A DNA stretch of 9,104 nucleotides from Caldifarciminota bacterium (GCA_026991055.1 JALXCE010000014.1:1-9104), one strand, 5' to 3'; shown: positions 1 to 6,630, counted from the stretch's first letter. Numbers and translations: made by a program. Notes: generated by a model from the letters alone, not told the origin.

Positions 1-1514
1 CAGTCCTATCGGAATGGTGGTACTTAAACATGTCCCTCACAGACGAAAATTCTGACAGTTTCGGAATTATGCTCACATTCTTTAGAAAACCAGCAGTGGC
101 AAGAATCTTTAACCTGACTGACGTTTCGAGAGATACCTTCTACTCCGGTGTGAAAATTCTGGGTTCTTTAAATGCAGACACGGGGTATACAGATATTACC
201 TACAGAAGTCTTGATGGGACTGCGATTGATACCTTCAGGTGGACCTATCCTGTGGACGGACAGGCATTCTCATATATCATTGGAGCTCATGACCCCAATA
301 CACACGTATCCTGCTCACTCAGAGTCAGTGCCTTTGAATATCCTTTTGCAATAGACAGCACCGGGGTCGTCATCCTCGGTGATTCGGGCAACATCAGCTA
401 TTACTACGCTATCCCTTTTATGAACGTCACCGGCAGACTTTCAATCAATGACACCGTGCACAATGTAACAGGTCTTGCGTGGATTGACCGTCAGTGGGGA
501 CCCTTCGTTGTAACTCCACAGGGTGGGTATGAGTGGTTCTCTGTGGTCGCCTCTGAGAATAACGAATGGCTTGGTCTCCAGATATGGAATCTCTTCGATG
601 GGGATTCGGTTCCTGATTCTCCCGACTACCGGCATCTTAATATTTTTGGACACACACCTGATACCTCCTTCGAAATCCACACTTCTCAATTTAGTCTGGA
701 GAGGCTTGGATATTTTCATGATGAAGTAAGTGGGAAATACTTCTCAGCAGGGTGGAGGTTGATCTGGCAGGATGACAGTAATCTCATTTTCCTTGAAATG
801 TACCCACGAGTGGATGACCAGATAACCACTTTAACAAGTCGCTTTTATGAAGGAATTACATGGATTTCTAAATTTACCGCTAACTTTCACAACGAGAATT
901 TCATCTCGCAGGTTAATGAGGGCTATGGATATGCAGAACTTGTTCAAAAATACGATTCACTGATCACACCCCCCGGTGCTCCTGTATTCGCTGGCTTCAG
1001 GTACAACTCAACATCCAGCATCCTGACAGCAATCTGGCATCCTGCTGAAGCCGGAAGCTACCCCATTACAGGATACCATGTGTATGTATTTGATCCGCAA
1101 AACCCTGAAGTGATCAGGAGAATTTTGACCACTGCTGACACTACTGAGAGCCTCCATATTTCTCCTGACAGTAGTATTGGGATTTACATCTCCAGCTTTG
1201 ATTCCGCATCTGCCACAAACGGCAGCGTCCTATCAGGTCCTTATGTATTTAATCCACACTCAGTTGCAGAGAGACCATCCTCATCAGTCCAGCTCTTAAT
1301 AGAGGTCTATCAAATTCATCGATCTGTTCAGTTTCACATAAGAGCTAATGGCAAATGGAGACTTCGGATATATTCACCTTCAGGAAGGCTCCTTAAAGAG
1401 ATAACCGGGAATGGAGAAAGTGTAAGAACTTTGCGTCTCTCCTCTGGTGTTTACTTTGCAGAACTTTCATCAAAGGGCCAAATCAGAAGGGGCAGGTTTA
1501 TTGTAATTAAATAG
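1..1514 (+). CDS. Secreted AttH/CrtC-like lipocalin protein with FnIII-like segment and sorting tail (5' partial)
   Basis: The gene is cut by the window edge. The Met at 30 is internal: the frame is open back to nt 3, and the residues before it contain Glu-Trp-Trp-Tyr (12-23), the N-terminal hallmark of the AttH/CrtC lipocalin-like family, followed by a family-like LTDE...FGIMLTFFR stretch. Numbering from the Met at 30, the second family signature, VTGLAWIDRQWG, is at 146-157, and the two-lobed barrel appears to run to about 310. A fibronectin-III-like beta segment follows (about 314-405, starting PPGAP). The last 80 residues (413-494) resemble a type IX/Por secretion sorting domain: LRIYSPSGRLL, then SGVYFAEL, ending in a basic strand (GRFIVIK). 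A signal peptide would lie upstream, out of view. CrtC enzymes hydrate carotenoids, but many AttH-like proteins have no known reaction, so I do not assign one. An extracellular or surface location is inferred from the tail. It converges with the minus-strand gene ending at 1627. Confidence 0.85.
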   Translation, partial: VLSEWWYLNMSLTDENSDSFGIMLTFFRKPAVARIFNLTDVSRDTFYSGVKILGSLNADTGYTDITYRSLDGTAIDTFRWTYPVDGQAFSYIIGAHDPNTHVSCSLRVSAFEYPFAIDSTGVVILGDSGNISYYYAIPFMNVTGRLSINDTVHNVTGLAWIDRQWGPFVVTPQGGYEWFSVVASENNEWLGLQIWNLFDGDSVPDSPDYRHLNIFGHTPDTSFEIHTSQFSLERLGYFHDEVSGKYFSAGWRLIWQDDSNLIFLEMYPRVDDQITTLTSRFYEGITWISKFTANFHNENFISQVNEGYGYAELVQKYDSLITPPGAPVFAGFRYNSTSSILTAIWHPAEAGSYPITGYHVYVFDPQNPEVIRRILTTADTTESLHISPDSSIGIYISSFDSASATNGSVLSGPYVFNPHSVAERPSSSVQLLIEVYQIHRSVQFHIRANGKWRLRIYSPSGRLLKEITGNGESVRTLRLSSGVYFAELSSKGQIRRGRFIVIK

Positions 1515-1623
1515 TTTTGGGGTGCGTCCGCGCACTTCGTGCGCGGACGCACCCCAAATAAAAACACTACTTAATCACGTGAATTCCATCTCACACTGTA
1601 CTTACGCAGAACGCACCCCAAAA
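1515..1623. repeat. 109-bp segment bounded by 13-bp inverted repeats
   Basis: TTTTGGGGTGCGT (1515-1527) and its exact complement ACGCACCCCAAAA (1611-1623) bound this non-coding stretch. A third copy of the motif, 12 of 13 bases, forms the right arm of the hairpin (1547-1558). The left repeat starts immediately after the TAG of the plus gene; the right one starts three bases past the TAG of the minus gene. The interior also holds the palindrome TCACGTGA (1575-1582). No flanking target duplication is visible and there is no transposase, so a MITE-like element is only one interpretation; paired 3'-end signals are another. Confidence 0.6.
1516..1558. repeat. Perfect hairpin H1 in convergent intergenic region (20-bp stem, 3-nt loop)
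   Basis: The arms 1516-1535 and 1539-1558 are exact reverse complements around a TTC loop. The inner core is CGCAC-TTC-GTGCG and the outer end is TTTGGGG/CCCCAAA. Each arm is itself imperfectly self-complementary (GTGCG-tccg-CGCAC), so two short hairpins are an alternative fold. It begins 2 nt after the stop codon of the plus gene and lies beyond the stop of the opposing gene, so a bidirectional termination or mRNA 3'-end role is plausible. Neither exit has a clean T-tract (AATAAAAAC on plus, AACTATTTAA on minus), so it is not a textbook intrinsic terminator. Confidence 0.85.
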
Positions 1624-1626
1624 TCC

Positions 1627-3621
1627 CTAATCCTCCATCGCCTCTGCTACAAGCTGGGCAATGTCACGAACCTTTACCTCTTCCTCAACACCCTTTACTT
1701 TCGCCGCGTCATCAAACATGGCATAACAGAATGGACATGCCACAGCCACCTCTCTGGCCCCTGTTTCCATTGCCTGCTCCATCCTCATCACGTTCAGTCT
1801 CTGACCTATGTTCACCTCAAACCACATACTACCACCGCCGGCTCCGCAGCAGAACGAATTTTCCCTGTTTTTCTCCATTTCAACAAGCTGGACTCCCTTT
1901 ATTGAGGTCAGGACATCACGCGGTGCATCATAAACTCCGTTGTGCCGGCCAAGATAACAGGGGTCATGGAAAGTTATCTTACCCCTGTGCTCTTTCTTGA
2001 GCTTGATCTTACCCTCTTTGAGTAATTTTTCGATAATCTCCGTGTAATGGTAAACTTCATAATTGCCACCAAAATCAGGGTATTCGTTCTTGATCGTATT
2101 ATACCCGTGTGGACATATCGTGATGATTTTCTTCACACCATAGTTGTTGAATGTCTCGATGTTCTGCATGGCAAGCATCTGGTAAAGATACTCGTTGCCG
2201 AGCCTTCTTGCCGAATCACCACAGCACATCTCCTCAGGACCAAGGATTGCATAATCAATTCCTGCCTTATTTAAAATCTTCGCAAGGGCAATGGCCGTCT
2301 TTTTGGTCGTTTCATCAAACGAGGCCATACAGCCAACAAAGAGCAGGTATTCTGCCCTGCCTTTTTCAGACATAAGAGGCACATCGAGTCCTTTAGCCCA
2401 ATCACCACGTGTGCCGTTATCAATTCCCCATGGATTGGACGCAACTTCGAAGTTTTTGAAAGCTGTTGTGATTTCGGACGGGAATTTACTCTCTTCGAGC
2501 ACCATGTAACGCCTCATGTCAATGATGTCAAACATGTGCTCGTTACTCATAGGACAATGATGGAAGCATGCCCCGCAGGTTGTGCATGACCAGAGTCCAT
2601 CTTCTGAGACCACAGTCCCCACAAGCTGCCGCTCAGATTCTCCTTTTTTGAGCAGATTATCCTTTTCATCGAGCAGATTAAACTGTATGTTCAAAATGAT
2701 CCACTTGGGTGAGAGGGGCTTTCCGGATGCGTAGGCAGGGCATACGTCCTGGCACCTACCACATTCAATACAGGTAAATGAATCATAAAGACGTTTCCAT
2801 GAAAGCTGCTCCAGTTTTGAAGCGCCAAAAAATTCTGCGTTCTCAAGATCGAGGGTGGTTAGCTTTCCTGAAGGTTTGTCATACTTGAAAAATGCATTGA
2901 AAGGCCCGGTAACAAGGTGAAGGTGTTTTGAATTTGGGATGAAAACCAGAAACGTGAGAATCAAAACAATGTGTGTCCACCAGAAAACTTTGAATCCCAC
3001 CATTGAAGGTGGGAGGAAAGATGCAAGAAACTGGCCAAAGAACGGCTTTTGCTCCTCAATCCCGAGGCTTATACCAAAACCTTCCATGAGGAGATAGGAA
3101 ATCATAAGACCACTTATCAAAAGAATGACAATGGTGGACTCTAACTGCGGCCTCTCTTTACCACGTGGATGCACAATTACACCGGAGTCTTCAGGTGGAT
3201 GCAAAAGTGAAGGGGGCCTCAGGACGTATCTTCTGAACGCAAGGCCCAGGATACCAAACAAAACAAGAAGCGCAATCAGGTCTACGATATTTGTGTAAAC
3301 CTTTCCAAATCCACCACGAAAGATGTACAGGTGCTCGGAATAGCCGGAGAGAACATGGTTGATTGTCACAAGGGCAAAGAAGACAAATCCCCAGAATACG
3401 AAGAAGTGGAGCATACCAGTCCAGGGCCTATCCCTCAGGGTGCACCTCTGGCAGAATACATGCACTATCGCATACCACAGCCGTTTGGGCCAGTTGTTTG
3501 TCCTCTCATCAGGCTGTCCCTTTTTAACAAGCAGATACCTTATGTAAAACGCCTTAAAGGAGAGATACACACCAACAACGATGATGATAGTGAGTATAAC
3601 TTTTTCAATTAAGCTCAGCAT
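1627..3621 (-). CDS. Membrane FeS oxidoreductase, NarI-HdrD fusion (EtfAB:quinone oxidoreductase type)
   Basis: This 664-aa protein has a NarI-like membrane domain (about residues 1-240) with roughly five or six hydrophobic segments and candidate heme-ligand histidines (H72, H89, H217). Two 4Fe-4S ferredoxin motifs follow: CIECGRCQDVCP (C284, C287, C290, C294) and CTTCGACFHHCP (C346, C349, C352, C356). Two HdrD/GlpC-type CCG domains come last: C431, C466-C467, C503; and C555, C591-C592, C629. Known relatives with this architecture pass electrons from electron-transfer flavoprotein, reduced by acyl-CoA dehydrogenases, to menaquinone. That role fits here because the gene follows biotin carboxylase and carrier genes. 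Heterodisulfide- or lactate-linked electron transfer cannot be excluded from one gene. The start is secure: an exact GGAGGTGA site lies just upstream. A TetR-type palindrome 25 nt before the ATG suggests regulation separate from the carboxylase genes. Confidence 0.88.
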   Translation of the reverse strand: MLSLIEKVILTIIIVVGVYLSFKAFYIRYLLVKKGQPDERTNNWPKRLWYAIVHVFCQRCTLRDRPWTGMLHFFVFWGFVFFALVTINHVLSGYSEHLYIFRGGFGKVYTNIVDLIALLVLFGILGLAFRRYVLRPPSLLHPPEDSGVIVHPRGKERPQLESTIVILLISGLMISYLLMEGFGISLGIEEQKPFFGQFLASFLPPSMVGFKVFWWTHIVLILTFLVFIPNSKHLHLVTGPFNAFFKYDKPSGKLTTLDLENAEFFGASKLEQLSWKRLYDSFTCIECGRCQDVCPAYASGKPLSPKWIILNIQFNLLDEKDNLLKKGESERQLVGTVVSEDGLWSCTTCGACFHHCPMSNEHMFDIIDMRRYMVLEESKFPSEITTAFKNFEVASNPWGIDNGTRGDWAKGLDVPLMSEKGRAEYLLFVGCMASFDETTKKTAIALAKILNKAGIDYAILGPEEMCCGDSARRLGNEYLYQMLAMQNIETFNNYGVKKIITICPHGYNTIKNEYPDFGGNYEVYHYTEIIEKLLKEGKIKLKKEHRGKITFHDPCYLGRHNGVYDAPRDVLTSIKGVQLVEMEKNRENSFCCGAGGGSMWFEVNIGQRLNVMRMEQAMETGAREVAVACPFCYAMFDDAAKVKGVEEEVKVRDIAQLVAEAMED

Positions 3622-3624
3622 AAA

Positions 3625-3632
3625 TCACCTCC
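3625..3632 (-). promoter_or_regulatory. Strong Shine-Dalgarno for the FeS oxidoreductase
   Basis: GGAGGTGA on the minus strand matches eight bases of the 16S rRNA 3' tail. GGAGG is six bases before the ATG at 3621-3619, which fixes that start. Confidence 0.85.
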
Positions 3633-3645
3633 AGGGTGTATTTTC

Positions 3646-3659
3646 TGACCGACCGGTCA
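3646..3659. promoter_or_regulatory. Candidate TetR-family operator
   Basis: TGACCGACCGGTCA consists of two perfect 6-bp arms (TGACCG/CGGTCA) around a 2-bp spacer. It lies in the 78-bp gap between the carrier-protein stop and the FeS oxidoreductase start, where promoter or early leader sequence is expected. ACCGACCGGT-like palindromes are typical of TetR regulators that sense acyl-CoA and control fatty-acid degradation, which matches the likely substrate chemistry of the neighbours. I see no convincing -35/-10 pair around it and no regulator gene in the window. A search by eye found no second copy. Confidence 0.6.
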
Positions 3660-3699
3660 TATAAACTCAAAATATCTTACGCGCTTTTAAAAGACCAGA

Positions 3700-4203
3700 T
3701 TATTCAATGGTTAAAAGTACAGCGCCAGCTTCAACGGTCTGGCCCTTCGAAACTTTAAGTTCCTTAACCACCCCATCGCGCGGGGCCTTTATCTCGTTTC
3801 TCATCTTCATGGCCTCGAGAACGAGTAGGGCCTCTCCCTTTTTAACTTCCCGGCCTATCTCGGTCATGACATCAACAATTAAGCCGGACATCGGAGACTT
3901 AACTTTTCTGGGCCCTTTCTGCTCTGCCTTCCTCCTCTCACCTGAACGCCCAATGGACTTTACGATGGTCATTTCGTGAGTCCTGTCCGGGAAGCTGATC
4001 TCAAGGGTTCCGTTTGATTTAAAATTTGCCTGAAAAATTAAGGGACGTCCATCAACAAAGGCCACATAGGTATTCTTGCCATCAAGACTCAAGAGCTCAA
4101 CTTCACTTGATTCACCGTTTAAAAATATCCGCTTTGAGCCGTTTTCATCAATTATGGAGACCTCGAATCCACCATCTTCAAATTCAACCCAGTATTTCAT
4201 CAA
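3700..4203 (-). CDS. Biotin carboxyl carrier protein of an acyl-CoA or 2-oxoacid carboxylase
   Basis: The 167-aa protein carries the biotinyl domain at its C-terminus (about residues 101-167): VKSPMSGLIVDV, then the attachment motif EAMKM with the acceptor lysine at K133, then the KELKVSKGQTVEAGAVL strands. Residues 1-80 are a separate beta-rich region, as in carrier subunits of multi-subunit propionyl-CoA, acetyl-CoA or oxaloacetate/pyruvate carboxylases, and 81-100 is a charged linker. It carries carboxybiotin from the upstream biotin carboxylase to a carboxyltransferase, which is not in view. Its start overlaps the biotin carboxylase 3' end by 20 bp, with GGGAGG five bases before the ATG, so the two are translationally coupled. 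A second Met is next to the first. The symbol is left blank because the substrate is unknown. Confidence 0.9.
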   Translation of the reverse strand: MMKYWVEFEDGGFEVSIIDENGSKRIFLNGESSEVELLSLDGKNTYVAFVDGRPLIFQANFKSNGTLEISFPDRTHEMTIVKSIGRSGERRKAEQKGPRKVKSPMSGLIVDVMTEIGREVKKGEALLVLEAMKMRNEIKAPRDGVVKELKVSKGQTVEAGAVLLTIE

Positions 4204-5689
4204 AGCCTCCCTTCAGCGCCAATTCTCTACCGATTATCTTCCACTTGCTCTCTTTCAGACACTCACCTTTTGGCTCTGATGGCATTGCAGACCTTATGGA
4301 AAATACAAGTGAGCCCGCAAGAGCAGCCTCTTTTTTCCTCTCCACCGGTGAATAGTGGAATTCATTTAAAAATCCTGTGTGAATATCACCGCGACGGAAT
4401 CTCTCATCGTTGATAATCTTTTTGTGGAAATCAATGGCAGTTTGAATTCCAAATACGATGTATTCATTTAGTGCACGTTCTAAGCGATTCAGGGCCTCTT
4501 CACGGTCTTCTCCCCATGCAATGAGCTTGGAAAGCATGGGATCGTAATAAATGGGCACCTCGTACCCCTGATAAATTCCTGAATCCACCCTGATGTATGG
4601 CCCGTTGGGCTCTCTTAAAAAGGTGATCTTGCCCGGTGATGGGAAAAAGTTGTTGGCAGGGTCTTCTGCGTAAATGCGCGCCTCGATGGCCCAGCCACGG
4701 GGCTCTATATCTTTCTGAGTAAAGGAGAGTTTCTCGCCCTCTGCCACTCTGATTTGCTCCTTCACAAGGTCCATGCCGAGCCTGACCTCTGTAACCGGGT
4801 GCTCCACCTGTAGTCTTGCGTTCACCTCGAGGAAATAGAAGTTAAGGTCGTTATCAACGAGGAATTCCACAGTGCCGGCATTGTAGTAACCTGCTGCCTT
4901 GATCAGCTCAACTGCCGCTTCACCCATCTCTTTCCTCTTCTCTGGTGTCATAATCGGTGAAGGTGATTCTTCAATGATTTTCTGGTGCCTTCTCTGGATG
5001 GAGCACTCTCTTTCGCCGAGATACACAACATTTCCATACTTATCAGCAATAATCTGCATCTCAACGTGTCTCGGGTTTTCGATGAATTTCTCAATGTAAA
5101 TGGTGGGATCACCAAAGGCTCCTAATGCCTCGGCCTGAGCAAGTTTGAAGGCAGAGGCAAATTCCTGCTCCTCTCTTACCACTCTCATACCCTTACCGCC
5201 ACCACCCATAGCTGCTTTGAGAAGCACCGGAAAACCTATTTCCCTTGCAATCTCGATACCCTCTTCCACTGTGGAAATCCCCTCTTTAGAGCCCGGAACC
5301 GTTGGGACCCCTACCTTTTGAGCGAGTTTTCTCGCCTGTAGTTTATCACCCATGAGCCTCATGGCTTCAGGTGGGGGGCCGATAAAGATGAGGCCAGCCT
5401 CTATGACTTTCTGAGCAAACTCTGCATTTTCTGATAAAAATCCGTATCCTGGATGAATTGCGTCAGCACCTGCCTCTTTAGCAATAGAGATAATGCGGTC
5501 CATATTGAGGTAACTTCTTTCACTTTCAGGGGGCCCAACCCGATAAGCCCTGTCTGAGAGTATCACGTGAAGTGCATTTTTATCGGCATCAGAATAGATG
5601 GCAATGTATTCGATTCCTAAGTCCCTTGCGGTACGTCCGATTCTCAAGGAGATTTCCCCACGGTTGGCAACAAGAAGCCTTTGAATCAT
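4184..5689 (-). CDS. accC: Biotin carboxylase subunit (AccC/PycA type)
   Basis: The enzyme uses ATP and bicarbonate to carboxylate biotin on the carrier protein. All key elements are present, mostly at E. coli AccC numbering: K116 (MGDK), K159 and the glycine-rich loop MGGGGKGM (161-168), RRHQK (233-237), E288-V-N290-A-R292-L-Q-V-E296 in the ATP-grasp site, and R338 in the C-terminal domain. At 501 aa it is about 50 longer than housekeeping AccC, like the biotin carboxylase subunits of acyl-CoA or pyruvate carboxylases; the extra residues are a C-terminal tail after about 450. An in-frame TAG four codons upstream fixes the ATG. There is no Shine-Dalgarno, and the predicted transcription start falls on the ATG. 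It leads an operon with the carrier protein. The symbol describes the family; the acceptor substrate cannot be told from this sequence. Confidence 0.93.
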   Translation of the reverse strand: MIQRLLVANRGEISLRIGRTARDLGIEYIAIYSDADKNALHVILSDRAYRVGPPESERSYLNMDRIISIAKEAGADAIHPGYGFLSENAEFAQKVIEAGLIFIGPPPEAMRLMGDKLQARKLAQKVGVPTVPGSKEGISTVEEGIEIAREIGFPVLLKAAMGGGGKGMRVVREEQEFASAFKLAQAEALGAFGDPTIYIEKFIENPRHVEMQIIADKYGNVVYLGERECSIQRRHQKIIEESPSPIMTPEKRKEMGEAAVELIKAAGYYNAGTVEFLVDNDLNFYFLEVNARLQVEHPVTEVRLGMDLVKEQIRVAEGEKLSFTQKDIEPRGWAIEARIYAEDPANNFFPSPGKITFLREPNGPYIRVDSGIYQGYEVPIYYDPMLSKLIAWGEDREEALNRLERALNEYIVFGIQTAIDFHKKIINDERFRRGDIHTGFLNEFHYSPVERKKEAALAGSLVFSIRSAMPSEPKGECLKESKWKIIGRELALKGGFDEILG

Positions 5690-5695
5690 GAGAAT

Positions 5696-5725
5696 ATACT
5701 AAAACACACCACCATTTAATGTCAA
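5696..5725 (-). promoter_or_regulatory. Sigma70 promoter for biotin carboxylase, predicted leaderless
   Basis: On the minus strand, TTGACA (5725-5720) is followed after 18 bp by TAGTAT (5701-5696). A start 7 nt past the -10 would be position 5689, the A of the ATG. The preceding bases CTCGA match the sequence before the ABC-operon promoter (CTCAA), giving a shared CTCRATTTGACA box. Confidence 0.65.
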
Positions 5726-5747
5726 ATCGAGCGGAGTCTTTTCGAAT

Positions 5748-5810
5748 ATTTCCCCCTCCTCTCCTCCCCCCACGCACAAAGTGCGTGGGGGGAGGAGAGG
5801 AGGGGGAAAT
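5748..5810. repeat. Hairpin H2: 30-bp perfect stem, AAA loop, polypyrimidine arm
   Basis: Arms 5748-5777 and 5781-5810 pair without mismatch. The apex is CCACGCAC-AAA-GTGCGTGG. Positions 5749-5771 are 23 pyrimidines in a row and contain a perfect 19-nt mirror repeat (5752-5770, centred at 5761), so triplex (H-DNA) as well as cruciform forms are possible; the purine arm has several G-runs. It lies about 22 bp upstream of the biotin carboxylase -35, and on the plus strand it is followed by TTTTT. No plus-strand gene precedes it for which this could be the terminator. Confidence 0.9.
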
Positions 5811-5816
5811 TTTTCC

Positions 5817-5853
5817 TTAAAAATCAAAGAATTTGAGAGTTTTTCGAACAGGC
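5817..5853 (+). repeat. Right-flank conserved boxes of H2
   Basis: TTAAAAATCAAA (5817-5828) and CGAACAGGC (5845-5853) begin 36 and 64 nt after the start of the right GTGCG arm. Hairpin H3 has the same boxes at 35 and 65 nt. TCAAT follows in both. No promoter-like hexamers remain here. The constant spacing indicates that H2 and H3 are copies of one longer repeat. Confidence 0.65.
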
Positions 5854-5972
5854 TCAATCAGCGTTAACTAAACTTCCATTCTGGAACACAACCTGTAAAT
5901 TCTGTGCACATTTTCCAAGCCCAACTTATTCCCCGGTTCTCTAAAAGAAATGCTCAGGAGCAAGATTATTTT
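5854..5972. other. Non-coding stretch between H2 and the small minus-strand ORF
   Basis: I see no supportable gene here and no tRNA. It contains the short palindromes GTTAAC and GTGCAC. A weak inverted repeat, TGCTC-AG-GAGCA (5951-5962), is followed on the minus strand by TTTCTTTT; it could be a poor terminator for the minus-strand genes to the right, but a 5-bp stem with a 2-nt loop is marginal. Confidence 0.4.
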
Positions 5973-6122
5973 CTATAAGAGTTTAGTCATTCGTAACTTA
6001 TACCACCAGAATCTCTGTAAAGACATGGGGATAAACCTAATGCGGCTGATTAGATCGTCTTTGTCTTCAAATTTTTCAAAGTTCAACCATATATGTTCGC
6101 GGTCGCTTCTCTTTACTACCAA
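5973..6122 (-). CDS. Possible 49-codon small protein, TTG start
   Basis: The reading frame runs from TTG (6122-6120) to TAG (5975-5973), five bases after the stop of the 124-aa gene upstream, so it could be translated by coupling. The predicted peptide is charged and aromatic, with DREHIWLNFEKFEDKDD and then RFIPMSLQRFWWYK, and looks protein-like rather than random. There is no Shine-Dalgarno, and an in-frame TGA precedes the TTG by five codons. It may be a real small protein, the remnant of a longer gene, or chance. I recognise no family. Confidence 0.3.
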   Translation of the reverse strand: MVVKRSDREHIWLNFEKFEDKDDLISRIRFIPMSLQRFWWYKLRMTKLL

Positions 6123-6127
6123 AGGTT

Positions 6128-6502
6128 TTATTCTGCTGGTTCATTCTGAGTCATTGATTTTATTTTTGCTATAAGTAAAAGTATCATATACTCCTTAAAA
6201 TCTTCAGGTGAGGTATCTTTTGCAATTTTCCATAAGGGGCCAAGCAATTTTCTATGTTCTTTTAGTTCTTCCCTGACTTTCTGGAGAGATTCATCGTCTG
6301 AGTGGAACGCCATGTTGACGAGAATCATGAGAATTCTCGGGTCATTCCTCGCTACATCAAATGCTTTATCAGGTCCAACACCATTTTGCATGGCATTTAA
6401 AGCAATGATGAGGGCATGGTCACGCAAATCTTGCGGCCATTTAACGATCCATTCTTGCCATTCTCCTGGCAGTTCCTCAAGGAGTTTGTTATTTTTAGCC
6501 AT
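6128..6502 (-). CDS. Hypothetical helical protein, 124 aa
   Basis: I do not recognise this family. The protein looks cytosolic: there is no signal peptide or membrane segment, it is mostly amphipathic helix, and it is rich in E, K, L and D with several tryptophans near the start (EWQEWIVKWPQDLRDH). The central part (about 33-67) has short helices with ALNAMQNGVGPDKAFDVA, and 72-92 is a highly charged helix (SLQKVREELKEHRK) that could form a coiled coil. It is likely a real gene: GGAGG lies five bases before the ATG and a TTGAAA/TAAATT promoter is correctly placed. It is divergent from the ABC operon across 293 bp containing hairpin H3. Context gives no functional clue. Confidence 0.7.
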   Translation of the reverse strand: MAKNNKLLEELPGEWQEWIVKWPQDLRDHALIIALNAMQNGVGPDKAFDVARNDPRILMILVNMAFHSDDESLQKVREELKEHRKLLGPLWKIAKDTSPEDFKEYMILLLIAKIKSMTQNEPAE

Positions 6503-6526
6503 TTAATCCTCCAGTCCTAACAAACT

Positions 6527-6555
6527 AATTTAAAGCCCTGAACATTAATTTTCAA
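6527..6555 (-). promoter_or_regulatory. Sigma70-like promoter for the 124-aa gene
   Basis: Minus strand: TTGAAA (6555-6550), 17-bp spacer, TAAATT (6532-6527). A start near 6520 would give a leader of about 18 nt containing GGAGG. Confidence 0.55.
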
Positions 6556-6630
6556 AGTTTAGGCATATGATGAAGGAAATTTACTAAAAAGATCCCCTAC
6601 TCGTTTAATCCCATTAAAAATGCCCCTTCC

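Noticed and set aside
30..32. ATG at 30 as the start of the lipocalin-like gene
   Set aside because: The frame is open upstream and the preceding codons encode the conserved EWWY family motif, so the gene begins outside the window.
1516..1623. CRISPR array
   Set aside because: Only two to three short related motifs, in inverted as well as direct orientation, with no regular spacers.
1522..1905. Plus-strand ORF of 127 codons starting inside H1
   Set aside because: Antisense to the conserved CCG domain of the FeS oxidoreductase; no ribosome binding site and unlikely composition (rich in His, Cys, Thr).
3622..3699. Promoter hexamers for the FeS oxidoreductase
   Set aside because: Candidates such as TTGAGT have no adequate -10 at 16-18 bp; only the palindrome and the Shine-Dalgarno are convincing.
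5748..5810. H2 as an intrinsic terminator
   Set aside because: The T-tract lies on the plus-strand side, but no plus-strand gene ends upstream. On the minus strand, where a transcript from the 124-aa gene would arrive, the exit is AAATATTCG with no T-run. A terminator role for unseen transcripts is not excluded.
5950..6174. Plus-strand ORF of 74 codons
   Set aside because: No Shine-Dalgarno or promoter; overlaps, antisense, the end of the 124-aa gene and the small minus-strand frame, which has more protein-like composition.
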